Counted from the stretch's first letter, positions 40,439-50,065 are shown. The stretch is 64,000 bases of DNA from Pseudonocardia sp. ICBG1293 (GCF_020131355.1 NZ_JAHLEL010000047.1:62001-126000); one strand, 5' to 3'. The notes: generated by a model not told the origin, from the letters alone. Made by a program: numbers and translations.

Positions 40439-42220
40439 ATGGGGGATACACGTGAGAAGTCGGGCGCACGACGCCGGGGGATCCGGGTACGGACGGTGAC
40501 CATGGTCGCCGCCACCGTCACCGCACTGGTGGCCGGCGCCGTGGTGGCCACCGAGGCGGCGGCGCAGCCGGCCGACACCGAGTACACCGTGCTCGCCGAG
40601 CGCCCGTCCGATCTCGCGGCCGCCAGGGTGGCCGTCGAGGACGCGGGGGCGACGGTGGTGCGGGAGAACCCGGCCGTCGGGCTGGTCGTCGCCAGGGGCC
40701 CGGCCACCGGGTTCGTCGAGCGCGTCGCCCAGTCCCCCGCGGTGCTCGGCGCCGGCCGGGTGCGCCCGATCGGCTCGCTCCCGACCGCCGGGCTGCGCAC
40801 GGCCGCACCGGCCGCCGACATCCCCGGGATCGACCCGGTGGAGCAGGAGCACCGCAGCAGGCCCGGACCGGCTCCGTCCCCGCGGTTGCGTACGCCCGCC
40901 GAGCCCCAGGCACCGGGCCTCGACCCGCTCGACGCCACCCGGTTCGGGATGACCATGACCCGGGCCGACGCCGCCCGCGCCGTCGAGCCCGGTGACCGCC
41001 GGGTCCTGGTCGGAGTGCTGGACTCCGGGGTCGACGCCGGCCACCCCGACCTCGCGGGCCAGCTCGACACCGGTTTGTCGCGCAACTTCGCACCCGACAT
41101 CCCGACCGACCCGAACGGCACGCCGTTCGACGGTCCCTGCGAGGACCCGTCCTGCCTGGACCCGGTCGGCCGGGACGACCTGGGGCACGGCACCCACGTC
41201 GCCGGGATCATCGCGGCCGCGGCCGACGGACGCGGCATCTCGGGCGTGGCGCCCGAGATCACCCTGGTGGACCTGCGCGGCGGCCAGGACAGCGGACTGC
41301 TGTTCCTGCAGCCGGTGGTCGACGCGCTCACCCACGGCGCCGACGTGGGCGTCGACGTGATCAACATGTCGTTCGGGGTCGATCCCTGGGTCTACAACTG
41401 CTCGTCGTCCGAGCCCGACTCGGCGGAGGCCCGGATCGAGCAGCAGACCGTGGTCGCCACGATGGACCGGACCCTGCGCTACGTCCACGAGCGCGGCGTG
41501 ACCCTGGTCGGCTCGATGGGCAACAACTACGACGACCTCGGCGCCCCGAAGGTCGACCGGCTCAGCCCGACCTACCCGGTGGGCAGCGCGTACCCGCGAC
41601 CGATCGACAACGCCACCTGTCACAGCCTGCCGGTCGAGGGACCGTTCGTGCTCGGGGTGTCCTCGGTCGGACCGTCGAGGATCAAGGCCGACTACTCCAA
41701 CTACGGGATCGAGCAGACCGACCTGGCCGCGCCCGGCGGATGGCTCCGCGACGGTCTGGGGACCCCGGCGTACGAGTCCAACGAGAACCTCACGCTGTCG
41801 ACCTTCCCGAAGGAGATCCTGCAGGCGATCGGCGACGTCGCGCCCGACGGTTCGATCACCGAGCAGGGCCAGGGCTTCGGCGTGCAGCGCGGCTGCGACG
41901 CCACCGGCGGGTGCGGCTACTACGCCTACCTGCAGGGCACCTCGATGGCCGCGCCGCACGTCGCGGCGGCCGCCGCGCTGGTGGTCAGCAGGTTCGGCAC
42001 CGAGCAGCCCGGCGGCGGTTTCGGGATGGACCCGCTCCGGGTCGAGCAGATCCTGCGCGACACCGCGGCGGACCGTGCCTGCCCGGCTCCGGTGCTGAGC
42101 TACGCCCCGCAGGGCCGGGGGCCCGAGTACGACGCACCGTGCGTGGGGACCCCGGAGCGCAACGGCCACTACGGCGACGGGATCGTCGACGCCTACGCCG
42201 CGGTGACCGCACCACGGTGA
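40439..42220 (+). CDS. Secreted S8-family serine protease (subtilase)
   Basis: The protein has 593 residues. An N-terminal signal sequence with basic region and hydrophobic core (VTMVAATVTALVAGAVVATEAAAQ) is followed by an inhibitor-like propeptide (about residues 40-110). The subtilisin triad is complete: Asp in VGVLDSGVDAGHPDL, His in DLGHGTHVAGIIAAA, Ser in QGTSMAAPHVAAAAALV. The oxyanion Asn lies in VGSMGNNYDD. Several Cys (PCEDPSCLD, NCSSSEP, ATCHSLP, GCDATGGCG) suggest disulfides outside the cell. It is alone in its transcription unit. No C-terminal anchor is seen, so it is probably released. Confidence 0.92.
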   Translation: MGDTREKSGARRRGIRVRTVTMVAATVTALVAGAVVATEAAAQPADTEYTVLAERPSDLAAARVAVEDAGATVVRENPAVGLVVARGPATGFVERVAQSPAVLGAGRVRPIGSLPTAGLRTAAPAADIPGIDPVEQEHRSRPGPAPSPRLRTPAEPQAPGLDPLDATRFGMTMTRADAARAVEPGDRRVLVGVLDSGVDAGHPDLAGQLDTGLSRNFAPDIPTDPNGTPFDGPCEDPSCLDPVGRDDLGHGTHVAGIIAAAADGRGISGVAPEITLVDLRGGQDSGLLFLQPVVDALTHGADVGVDVINMSFGVDPWVYNCSSSEPDSAEARIEQQTVVATMDRTLRYVHERGVTLVGSMGNNYDDLGAPKVDRLSPTYPVGSAYPRPIDNATCHSLPVEGPFVLGVSSVGPSRIKADYSNYGIEQTDLAAPGGWLRDGLGTPAYESNENLTLSTFPKEILQAIGDVAPDGSITEQGQGFGVQRGCDATGGCGYYAYLQGTSMAAPHVAAAAALVVSRFGTEQPGGGFGMDPLRVEQILRDTAADRACPAPVLSYAPQGRGPEYDAPCVGTPERNGHYGDGIVDAYAAVTAPR

Positions 42221-42644
42221 TCACATCGGGCTGACCGGGCCGAGCGGGCGCACCGTCGGGAGGCCGCGACGGCTCGTGTGTGTTCCGGGCACGGGGCCAC
42301 GGGCGGCAGTCGAGCACGGCACCGTCGCCCGTGGTCGGCGGAGCCGGGACGTGGCGGGACCGGTCGATCCCGGCGTGCGGCCTCCACGACGGGGCCGGGG
42401 TTTATGAAGATCAGGTACTCCTGGAACCTGCCGCCCCGGACACGGATGCGGGTCGGCGCCGGCATCGCCACGTCGGTCGGTCCGCGGCTCGCGCTCCGAG
42501 CCCGCGCGCGTCGACACCACGCCGGACCTCCGCACCGCGGACTCCCGCCATCGGCCACCGCCCGCGCACGGCAGGACCCACCTGCGCACGAAACACGGCG
42601 ACACGGGCACGAGACCCTGCCGCAACGCAGGGCCCCTAGCGTCC
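42221..42644. other. Gene-free region before the GntR gene
   Basis: About 420 bp separate the protease stop from the palindrome before the GntR gene. Reading frames exist on both strands, but none has a recognisable family or a good start site. The region should hold the protease terminator and the GntR promoter. I see no tRNA or repeat in it. Confidence 0.45.
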
Positions 42645-42678
42645 CACCTGCTGTGTCCAGCCCTGGACACAGCAGGTG
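42645..42678. promoter_or_regulatory. 34-bp perfect palindrome before the GntR gene (operator candidate)
   Basis: CACCTGCTGTGTCCAG is followed by CC and then by its exact inverse. The palindrome ends directly before the GAGGAGG ribosome site and 13 bp before the ATG of the GntR gene. It could be the autoregulatory operator, or form an RNA hairpin next to the ribosome site, or both. Confidence 0.7.
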
Positions 42679-42691
42679 AGGAGGCTCGTCG

Positions 42692-43429
42692 ATGTCGGAG
42701 CCCCTCGGCGCCACGGGGACGTCGTCACTGCGCGAGCGTGTCTACGCCGTGCTGCGGGACGACGTCGTCAACGGTGACATCGGCGCGGGCACCCGCCTCA
42801 CCGAGCCGAAGCTCGACGCACGGTTCGGCATCTCCCGCACCCCGGTCCGCGAGGCCCTCGGCCGGCTCGTCGCGGACGGCCTCCTGCAGCGCGAGGAGGA
42901 CTACGGCTACTCGGTGGTCGTCCCCGACCTGGTGGGGGTGCGTGACCTCTGGGAGGTCCGGATCGCGGTCGAGCTGCGCGGGATCGACCGGTGCCGGGAG
43001 AACCCGGGCACCGTGCACGACGCCGGGGCGCTGCGCGCCGAGCTGGCCCGCTGGCACCGGATGCTCGAGGAGCCGCCCGAGGCGGGCCCGGGCTTCGTGC
43101 TGGAGGACGAACGGTTCCACAGCACCCTGCTCGGTGCGTCGGGCAACGTCGAGCTCGTCGCGGTGCTGACCGACGTCCATCGCCGGATCCGGCGGGTCCG
43201 GATGAACGACTACCTGCTCCCCGGCCGCGTCGAGGCGGCCGTGTCCGAGCACGTCGCCGTCGCCGAGGCGGTTCTCGCCGGACGGCTCGACACCGCCCGC
43301 GACCTGCTGCACCAGCACATGGGCGCCTCGTTGGAGATCGTCACCGAGCGCGCCGGCCGCGCCCTGCTCGCCACCCGCACCCGGGACCGCCACCGCGTCC
43401 CGGCCACCCTCGACGTGAGGACCCGATGA
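42692..43429 (+). CDS. GntR-family regulator, FCD (FadR-like) type
   Basis: The protein has 245 residues. A winged helix-turn-helix at the N-terminus (SLRERVYAVLRDDVVNGDI, then LDARFGISRTPVREALGRL) is followed by an all-helical FCD effector domain whose metal-binding pattern can be traced as an Asp/His near VLEDERFHSTLL, then His in VSEHVAVAEAVL and LLHQHMG. FCD regulators sense organic acids. It is co-translated with a carboxylate symporter gene (ATGA overlap), so dicarboxylate- or amino-acid-responsive control of uptake is likely. A long palindrome directly upstream is the probable operator. Confidence 0.92.
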   Translation: MSEPLGATGTSSLRERVYAVLRDDVVNGDIGAGTRLTEPKLDARFGISRTPVREALGRLVADGLLQREEDYGYSVVVPDLVGVRDLWEVRIAVELRGIDRCRENPGTVHDAGALRAELARWHRMLEEPPEAGPGFVLEDERFHSTLLGASGNVELVAVLTDVHRRIRRVRMNDYLLPGRVEAAVSEHVAVAEAVLAGRLDTARDLLHQHMGASLEIVTERAGRALLATRTRDRHRVPATLDVRTR

Positions 43430-44700
43430 GACTCGCCGCGATGAAGCATCCCGCCGTCCTGATCGCGCTCGCCGCGGTCGCCGGAATCGCGTTCGGTCTG
43501 GTGGCCGGGGAGTGGGCCGGCAACCTGAAGGTCGTCGGCGACGCGTTCATCCGGCTCGTCCAGATGGCCATCGTGCCGCTGGTCATGACTTCGGTGATCG
43601 CGGCCTGCGGGTCCATGAGCGGATCCGGCACCGGCCGGCTCGCCCTGCGGACCTTCGCCTGGATGATCGGCCTCTCGGTCGTGGCCGCGGTGGTCGCGGT
43701 GGTGCTCGGTCTGCTGTTCCGGCCGGGCGCCGGCATGGTCGCGACGGGTGCGCCCGACGCCGCGGTGCCGCCCGCGGCGGCACCGGAGAGCTGGCAGGAC
43801 ACGGTCCTCGGGTTCTTCACCACCAACGTCGTCGAGTCGATGGCCGAGGCGGCGATGGTCCCGATCATCCTGTTCTCGCTGCTGTTCGGCGTAGCGCTGA
43901 ACCGGCACGTCCATGCGACCGGGAACGCCCTGGTCCTGGACGTCGTCGGACAGTTCCAGCAGGTCCTGCTCACCCTCATCCGGCTGGTCATGTACGTCGC
44001 ACCGATCGGGGTCTTTGCGCTGCTCGCCGACCTGTCCGGCCGCGTCGGATTCGCCGTGGTCGGGTCGGCGCTGGCCTACCTCGGCACCACCCTGCTGGGC
44101 GTCGTCCTGCTCACCGCGCTCGTCGTCGCGATCGTCGCCGCGCGCACTCGCCTCAACCCCGCGCGCCTGCCACGCATGCTCGCCGAACAGACCGCCGTCG
44201 CGGTCACGACGACCAGCTCGGCCGTCACCTACCCCACCGTCCTGCGCACCACGATCGAGAAGGTCGGCGTGAGCCCCCGGGTCGCCAACTTCACGCTGTC
44301 GGTCGGGCTGACCATGGGCTCCTACGGGGCCGTCCTCAACTACACGATCGTCGTGCTGTTCCTCGCCCAGGCCGGTGGTGTCGACCTGACGGCCGGTCAG
44401 ATCGTGTTCGGGATGGCGCTGGCGATCCTGCTCAACATGGGCACGATCACCGTGCCCGGCGGGTTCCCCGTCGTGGCTCTGTTCCTCGCGACCACCCTCG
44501 GGCTGCCCCCCGCGGCCGTCGGCCTGCTGATCGCCGTCGACTGGTTCACCGGGATCCTGCGGACCTTCCTCAACGTCAACGCCGACACCCTGGTGGCCAT
44601 GCTGGTCGCCCACCCCGACGGCGACATCGACCGCGACGTCTACGACGGCGTGCAGACCGGGAGCCCGGCAACCACGCCCCGGAGCACGTCGGACGCCTGA
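43426..44700 (+). CDS. Dicarboxylate/amino acid:cation symporter (DAACS family)
   Basis: The protein of 424 residues belongs to the GltP/DctA fold family. It has an N-terminal helix pair with FIRLVQMAIVPLVMTSVIAA, the serine-rich re-entrant loop TTTSSAVTYPTVLRTTIEKVGV (the HP1 region), the unwound TM7 around NFTLSVGLTMGSYGAVLNYT, and TM8 with VDWFTGILRTFLNVNAD. Members take up C4-dicarboxylates, glutamate or aspartate with H+ or Na+. In place of the usual NMDG motif it reads TMGSYG, so the substrate may differ from that of DctA. It overlaps the stop of the GntR gene. Confidence 0.9.
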   Translation: MRLAAMKHPAVLIALAAVAGIAFGLVAGEWAGNLKVVGDAFIRLVQMAIVPLVMTSVIAACGSMSGSGTGRLALRTFAWMIGLSVVAAVVAVVLGLLFRPGAGMVATGAPDAAVPPAAAPESWQDTVLGFFTTNVVESMAEAAMVPIILFSLLFGVALNRHVHATGNALVLDVVGQFQQVLLTLIRLVMYVAPIGVFALLADLSGRVGFAVVGSALAYLGTTLLGVVLLTALVVAIVAARTRLNPARLPRMLAEQTAVAVTTTSSAVTYPTVLRTTIEKVGVSPRVANFTLSVGLTMGSYGAVLNYTIVVLFLAQAGGVDLTAGQIVFGMALAILLNMGTITVPGGFPVVALFLATTLGLPPAAVGLLIAVDWFTGILRTFLNVNADTLVAMLVAHPDGDIDRDVYDGVQTGSPATTPRSTSDA

Positions 44701-44776
44701 CCGGTCGCACGCGTTGTCCCCGGGCGGAGGACACCCCCGGTCGTGGCAGCGCGTCCCCCGGCGAGGACGAGGGACG

Positions 44777-46087
44777 TCACCAGGCCACGAAGACCAGGAC
44801 GGACGACACCGGGGCCACGACGATCATGCTGAACCCCCAGATCAGCAGGCTGCGGAACAGACGCGGAGCACTGCGCTTCGGCGACGCGGCGACGGTGAGC
44901 GCACCGACCGAGGAGAACGGGCTCGCATCGACCAGGGTCGAGGAGAGACAGATGGCGATCACCAGTCCGACGGCGCCCAGGGTGCCGTCGGACAGCAGCG
45001 GGACCGCCAGGACCACCCCGGTCCCGATGGTGGCGGTGCTGGAGGCGAAAGCGGACACCAGCGCCGCACCGAAGCAGATCAACAGCGCGGCGACGACGGG
45101 CGAGCCGACGCCGGCGAGCCCCTCCGCGACCCGGTCGAAGGTCCCGGCTCGGGTCATGACCGCAATGAAGGTGACGAGCCCGCAGATCAGCAGCAGCACG
45201 TTCCAGTTGATGCCCTCCATCGCGTGCGGCCGGGGGAACAGCAGGTGCAGCAGCAGCGCGACGGCCAGTGCGAGCGCCCCGAGATCCAGCTCCAGGGCCA
45301 CCGAGCCCAGGAGCACGAACAGGAACCCGGCGAGCGTGGTCGCCACCGTCAGGTCGATCGGGCGGCGCGGCGGCAGGTCGGTCCCGTTGCTGCACTCCGG
45401 TTCATCACCCTCACCAGAACTCGGGTCGTCCCCACTCGCACTACCCACCGTCGCAGACACCGGCTGCGTCGCGAGCCGTCGGGCCCGGACGGCCCCGAAC
45501 ACGATCACCGATGCGGCCAGCGCCAGGTTGGCGCCCAGGACCCCGGCGAACAGGGCCGCGGGCTGGGGCGCGAGTCCGTTGTCCCGCATGCTCTGGTTCG
45601 CGATGGCCGCGAGGATGTTCAGCGGCGAGAAGCTGCCGCCCCCGACCCCCAGGATGACCATGAGCCCGGCGATGAACGGGCTGATCCCGCACGAGCGGCC
45701 CAGCCGGATACCGACGGGAGCCAGCATCACGACCGCCACCTGGGCAGGCGCGCCGAACGCGGTGATGACCACGGCGCCGGCGAACAGGCCCAGCGGCACC
45801 GCGACAGCCCGCCCGCGGACCGCCCGCGCGGCGACGCCGATCACCCATTCCATCGTCCCGTTGCTGTTCGCGACGGAGAACAGGTACGTCACACCCAGGA
45901 TCAACAGGAACAGCGATGCCGGGAACCCGGACAGGACCTCGGTCGTGCTCTCCCCCATCGCGAACCCGCCGAGGGCGAAGGCCGCCAGCAGACCGAGGAT
46001 CCCGATGTTGGCGCGGGTCGTGGTTCCGAGTACGAACACCGCGACGAGCAGGATTCCTGCCAGCACATCGATGTGCATGGACGTCAC
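44777..46087 (-). CDS. MatC-like carboxylate transporter (ion transporter superfamily)
   Basis: This membrane protein of 436 residues has about 11-12 helices. The N-terminal half resembles the dicarboxylate carrier MatC N-terminal family (MHIDVLAGILLVAVFVLGTT, then GILGLLAAFALGG). The two halves each carry a small-residue re-entrant region (GVGGGSFSPLNILAAI and STLVDASPFSSVGALTVAA), the typical inverted repeat of DASS/CitM-type carriers. The middle loop is acidic. It probably takes up malonate or another dicarboxylate. It lies on the same strand as the aldehyde dehydrogenase gene, 174 bp downstream, and converges on the DAACS gene. Confidence 0.82.
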   Translation of the reverse strand: MTSMHIDVLAGILLVAVFVLGTTTRANIGILGLLAAFALGGFAMGESTTEVLSGFPASLFLLILGVTYLFSVANSNGTMEWVIGVAARAVRGRAVAVPLGLFAGAVVITAFGAPAQVAVVMLAPVGIRLGRSCGISPFIAGLMVILGVGGGSFSPLNILAAIANQSMRDNGLAPQPAALFAGVLGANLALAASVIVFGAVRARRLATQPVSATVGSASGDDPSSGEGDEPECSNGTDLPPRRPIDLTVATTLAGFLFVLLGSVALELDLGALALAVALLLHLLFPRPHAMEGINWNVLLLICGLVTFIAVMTRAGTFDRVAEGLAGVGSPVVAALLICFGAALVSAFASSTATIGTGVVLAVPLLSDGTLGAVGLVIAICLSSTLVDASPFSSVGALTVAASPKRSAPRLFRSLLIWGFSMIVVAPVSSVLVFVAW

Positions 46088-46261
46088 TACCCTTCTGCGA
46101 CCACCGGGGCAGTCCGCGGACGGACCGGCCGGCAGCTCACGAGTCCTCGTGCTGAGGGTGATCCGGGTGGATCGACGGCGGAGGGGGCACTGCGGACCCC
46201 GGGAGCCCGCCGCACCCCGGCTCGACGGCCGGGTTCCCCACCGGGTGTGGCGAGGGGCGGG

Positions 46262-47755
46262 CTACAGGGCGACGGTCACGGACTTGACGCGGGTGTAGCT
46301 GAGCAGCTCGTCGAGTCCCTCCTCGGTACCCGTGCCCGAGTTCTTCCAGCCGCCGTAGGGCAGGCCGAGATAGTGCGGACCCGCCGTATTGATCCATACG
46401 AAGCCGGTCTCCAGCGCACGTGCGACGCGGTGGGCGCGTCGGATGTCGTGGGTGAACACGCTGCCCGTCAGCCCGTATCGCACGTCGTTGGCCAGTGCGA
46501 CCGCCTCGGTCTCGGCGGTCCAGCGCAGCACCGTGAGCACCGGGCCGAAGACCTCCTCGTTCGCCACCCGGTGGTCGGGAGTCACGTCGTCGAGGACGGT
46601 GGGCGCGACGAAGAGGGCTGTGCCGGCGCCATCCGGTGGGCCACCGCCGGTGACCACACGGGCACCCTCGGCACGAGCCGTGTCGAGGTAGCCGAGCACC
46701 CGGTCGTACTGGGTGCGGTTGACCAGAGTGCCCTGCACCGCCGCGGGGTCCAGCGGGTGCCGGTACTCGCGGTCCGCGAGCAGCCGGGCGATCCGGGCGA
46801 CCACCTCGTCGGCGATCGACTCGTGCACGAGCAGCCGCGAGGTGGACCCGCAGGACTGTCCGGACCAGGTGAAGTTCATCCCGCGCACGGCCGCGTCGGC
46901 CACCTCGTCGAGGTCGGCGTCGGGGAAGGCGATCAACGCGTTCTTCCCACCCAGCTCGAGAGTGATCACCTTGACCGCGACCTCGGCCGCGGCCCGTTGG
47001 ATCGCCCGGCCCACCGGTTCGCTTCCGGTGAAGCCGATGCGGAACACGTCCGGGTGGCGGACCAGGGCGTCCGGCACTGCGGTCCCGTCCCCGACGACGA
47101 TGTTCACCACCCCGGCGGGCAGCACGTCCCGGCAGACCTCGGCGAGCAGCAGCGCCGACAACGGCGTCGCCTCGGCCGGTTTGAGGACCACCGCGTTCCC
47201 GGCGACCAACGGCGCGGCGATCTTGCCCGCGGCGAACATGAACGGATGGTTGAAAGGGATGATCTTGGCGACCACCCCGTAGGGCTGCCGCTCGGTGAGA
47301 TGGAGATCCGTGCTGGCCGGGACGGTGTCGCCCTTGAGCTCCAGGGCGAGGCCCGCGAAGTAACGCAGCGTCGCGACCGCGGCGCGTACGTCGGCGGACA
47401 TGATCGCGATCGGCGAACCGCCGTTCACGGTGTCCAGCAGCGCGAAGTCCCGCGACCGCTTCTCGATCGCGTCGGCCAGCGCGTGCACCGCCGCTGCCCG
47501 GTCCCCCGCGCTGCGCGCCGCCCATCCGGGACAGGCCGCGGCGGCGGCGGCCACTGCCCGGTCGGCGTCCTCCCGGTCGCCGTCGGGCACGTGGGCGAGG
47601 ACCTCGCCGGTGTAGGGGCTGCTCACCGGGAACGTCCGTCCGCCCCGCGCGCCGACGAGCTCGCCGCCGATCAGCAACGACCACTCGCGATCGAGCAGCT
47701 CAGCGGCCCGCCGCTCGTTGACGGCCAGGGTCTCCGGCGGCAGGACGACCGCCAT
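46262..47755 (-). CDS. NAD(P)-dependent aldehyde dehydrogenase
   Basis: The protein of 497 residues is a complete ALDH superfamily enzyme. The catalytic Glu lies in VITLELGGKNALIAFPDADL, the nucleophilic Cys in TWSGQSCGSTSRLLVH, the cofactor Lys in AVVLKPAEATPLSAL, and the oxyanion Asn in IIPFNHPFMF. It oxidises an aldehyde to an acid. Its ATG overlaps the TGA that ended the flavin monooxygenase gene before that gene was broken by insertions. The two enzymes therefore acted in sequence: oxygenation to an aldehyde, then oxidation. With the upstream promoter now 2.2 kb away behind mobile DNA, expression is probably altered. Confidence 0.92.
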   Translation of the reverse strand: MAVVLPPETLAVNERRAAELLDREWSLLIGGELVGARGGRTFPVSSPYTGEVLAHVPDGDREDADRAVAAAAAACPGWAARSAGDRAAAVHALADAIEKRSRDFALLDTVNGGSPIAIMSADVRAAVATLRYFAGLALELKGDTVPASTDLHLTERQPYGVVAKIIPFNHPFMFAAGKIAAPLVAGNAVVLKPAEATPLSALLLAEVCRDVLPAGVVNIVVGDGTAVPDALVRHPDVFRIGFTGSEPVGRAIQRAAAEVAVKVITLELGGKNALIAFPDADLDEVADAAVRGMNFTWSGQSCGSTSRLLVHESIADEVVARIARLLADREYRHPLDPAAVQGTLVNRTQYDRVLGYLDTARAEGARVVTGGGPPDGAGTALFVAPTVLDDVTPDHRVANEEVFGPVLTVLRWTAETEAVALANDVRYGLTGSVFTHDIRRAHRVARALETGFVWINTAGPHYLGLPYGGWKNSGTGTEEGLDELLSYTRVKSVTVAL

Positions 47756-47797
47756 CAGCGCACCCCGGCCTCGACGAGCAGCGGATGGGTCTCGGCC
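47755..47797 (-). pseudogene. 3' remnant of the flavin monooxygenase gene
   Basis: The minus strand encodes AETHPLLVEAGVR and a TGA that overlaps the ATG of the aldehyde dehydrogenase gene. This is the normal C-terminal end of the flavin monooxygenase whose main part begins at 49991. The two parts join in frame if the target before insertion was TTAA. Confidence 0.8.
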
Positions 47798-47800
47798 TTA

Positions 47801-47921
47801 GAGGTCGTTTCAGAACGACTTGTCGAGTTTCCATTGACCCCTCGACGACAGATCAAACGGCAGGTCAGATAGCCGCTTGTCGTCTACAACAGACACGTCG
47901 ACCTCGTTCTGAAATGACCTC
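47801..47921. repeat. MITE M1, copy 5 (121 bp)
   Basis: Same orientation as the copies at 9493 and 22081. It is flanked by TTA on the left and TAA on the right, and directly followed by IS element C. Confidence 0.9.
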
Positions 47922-47924
47922 TAA

Positions 47925-48904
47925 GAGGTCGCGCGGATTGGTCACAGCTTGGCCGCGGTCGAGTGTCTGGGGGCGAGGGCGGGTACGGGCCTGCCGATCA
48001 TGAAGTTATCTACGCTTCGTGATCGTCTGGAGGCCGCGTGCCCACCCTGCCATCATGGCTGACCGAGCCGTTGTGGGACCAGTTCACCGCGCTGCTGCCT
48101 CATCGAGACGAGTTCGATCCCACCCATCCGCTGGGCTGCCATCGCCGCCGGATCGCGGATCGGATCGTGTTCGACAAGCTCCTGCAGGTACTGCGGTTCG
48201 GCTGCTCGTATGAGGGCATCGCTGACAGCACCTGCTCGGCGACCACCATCCGCGATCGTCGTGACGAGTGGATCAGGCTCGGGGTCTTCGCCCAGCTGCG
48301 TCGGATCGTCCTGGACGCCTACGACCGCATCGTCGGTCTGCTGCTGCACGACATCGCCGTCGATGGCGCCATCACCAAGGCCCCCGGCGGCGGCGAGGTC
48401 GCCGGTCCGTCGCCGGTGGACCGGCGCAAACAGGGTATGAAACGTTCGGTGCTCGTCGAGGGATACGGCATCCCGCTGGGCCGAGTCCTGGCCGGAGCCA
48501 ACCGGCACGACTCCCCGCTACTGGGCCCCACCCTCGACCGCCTCGATGCTCTCGGCCCGCTGCCCGACGACATCACCGTGCACCTCGACGCCGGCTATGA
48601 CTCCGGCAAGACCCGCGACACGCTGGCCGAACGAGGCCTGCACGGCGAGATCGCGCACAAGGGTGAGAAAGCGCCGATCCAGGCCACCCGCCGCTGGCAC
48701 GTCGAGCGGACCAACGCTTGGCACAACAGCTTCAACCGGCTGCAGCGCTGCTACGAACGACGAGAAATCGTCGTCGACGCGTTCTTCGACCTCGCCGACA
48801 CGATCGTCACACTCCGTAGCTTGATTCGGCAGGCCTGGACCACACACCGCTGGAACGCCCGACCTGCACGACGTCCATGATCACCAACCAATCCGCGCGA
48901 CCTC
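47925..48904 (+). mobile_element. IS element C, copy 3 (980 bp)
   Basis: Same ends and length as copies 1 and 2, in inverse orientation, flanked by TAA on both sides. With the M1 copy it interrupts the flavin monooxygenase gene. Confidence 0.92.
48038..48880 (+). CDS. IS5-family transposase, element C copy 3
   Basis: The 280 residues are identical to the other two copies, with catalytic motifs intact. Confidence 0.93.
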   Translation: MPTLPSWLTEPLWDQFTALLPHRDEFDPTHPLGCHRRRIADRIVFDKLLQVLRFGCSYEGIADSTCSATTIRDRRDEWIRLGVFAQLRRIVLDAYDRIVGLLLHDIAVDGAITKAPGGGEVAGPSPVDRRKQGMKRSVLVEGYGIPLGRVLAGANRHDSPLLGPTLDRLDALGPLPDDITVHLDAGYDSGKTRDTLAERGLHGEIAHKGEKAPIQATRRWHVERTNAWHNSFNRLQRCYERREIVVDAFFDLADTIVTLRSLIRQAWTTHRWNARPARRP

Positions 48905-49991
48905 TAAAGCGTGCCATGTCCTGCACGTAACGCGGCCAGGACAACAGCACGCCGTCGAGCCCACCTTCGGTGCTCAGTGCGATCAGTGTGTCGGCGACCT
49001 GCTCCCTCGTCCCGACGATCGGGTAGCCCGCCCAGCCGGCGATGAAGTGGAACTTCATCTCCTGGAGCGTCTTCGGGTCGAACGACTGCGAGTTCAGTCC
49101 CATCCCGGTGACCAGGTTCTGCGCCGCCTCCCAGTCGCCGCGCTCGTTGACGTAGTGGTCGAGGAACCGCTTCGCCTCGGCCTCGGTGTCCTCCTGGAGG
49201 ACGTAGGCATTGGTCCAGACCTTGATCTCGCGGCCGTACTCCTCCCGGGCCAGCCGCTTGAAGTCGTCCACCTTGGCGCGCATCGCCTGCGGGTTCTGCT
49301 GGGCGAGATCGGCGCTGACGAACACGACGTCGCAGTTCCGGGCGCCGAAGTGCCTGCCGGCGCCGGAGCCGCCGGCGTTCATCAGCACCGGGTGCGGCCC
49401 CTGGACCGGCTTCGGGGCGATGGAGGCGTCGGTGACGCGGAAGTACTTCCCGTCGAAGCTGAACGGCTCGTCGGTCGTCCAGAGCCGGCGGATGATGTCG
49501 ACCCACTCCTGGGCCACGGCGTAGCGGTCGTCGTGGGCGAGCTGCTTGATCCCGAACATCTCGATCTCCGGGGTGTGCCAGCCGGTGACGATGTTCAGCG
49601 CGAGCCGGCCGCGGGAGATGTGGTCGATCGTGGTCGCCTGCTTGGCCGCCATCACCGGGTGGATGGTCGGCACGTGCGAGGTGACGAACAGCCCGGCCCG
49701 CTCGGTGGCGCTGCCCATGCCGGCGGCCCAGGTGAAGCACTCGAAACCGGCACCGTTGAAGTTGGTCTCACCGCCGAAGCCGCGCCAACGGCCGACCGGC
49801 ACGAGCGCCTCGAACTCCATGTCGTCGCCCATCCGCGCCAGGGACAGAGTCTGCTCCCAGGTCGCCTCGAGGACGCCGTCGACCGTCGAGATCGCGCAGC
49901 CCCCGCTCAGGTTCGACGAGAACGTCCCGAGGTGCAGGGTCCGATCGTTGAAGACCGGATGGCGCGCCTCGGTGATGCTTGCAGTGGTCAC
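48905..49991 (-). pseudogene. LLM-class flavin-dependent monooxygenase, 3' end split off by insertion
   Basis: About 362 residues of a luciferase-like class C flavin monooxygenase are present from GTG 49991 (GAGGAGGA ribosome site). Typical stretches are EFEALVPVGRWRGFGGETNF, TSHVPTIHPVMAAKQATTID, RLALNIVTGWHTPEIEMFG and PHPVLMNAGGSGAGRHFGA, as in the RutA/SfnG/SsuD group, which uses FMNH2 from a separate reductase. The frame enters IS element C after WPRYVQDMARF and picks up a foreign tail of about 30 residues. The true end lies at 47755-47797. Because only about 14 terminal residues are exchanged, the fused protein might still fold. The substrate is unknown; relatives oxidise sulfonates, sulfones, pyrimidines or other nitrogen compounds. 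Confidence 0.88.
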
Positions 49992-50065
49992 GGCGTCCTC
50001 CTCGACGGCGTCGGCGGCCCGGCACGTCCGGTTTCCGTACCGACCACTCCGACCGGTTCAAAAAT

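Noticed and set aside
42280..42639. 119-codon frame between the protease and GntR genes
   Set aside because: No ribosome site, Arg/Pro/Ser-rich composition and no recognisable fold; several overlapping frames are open equally well.
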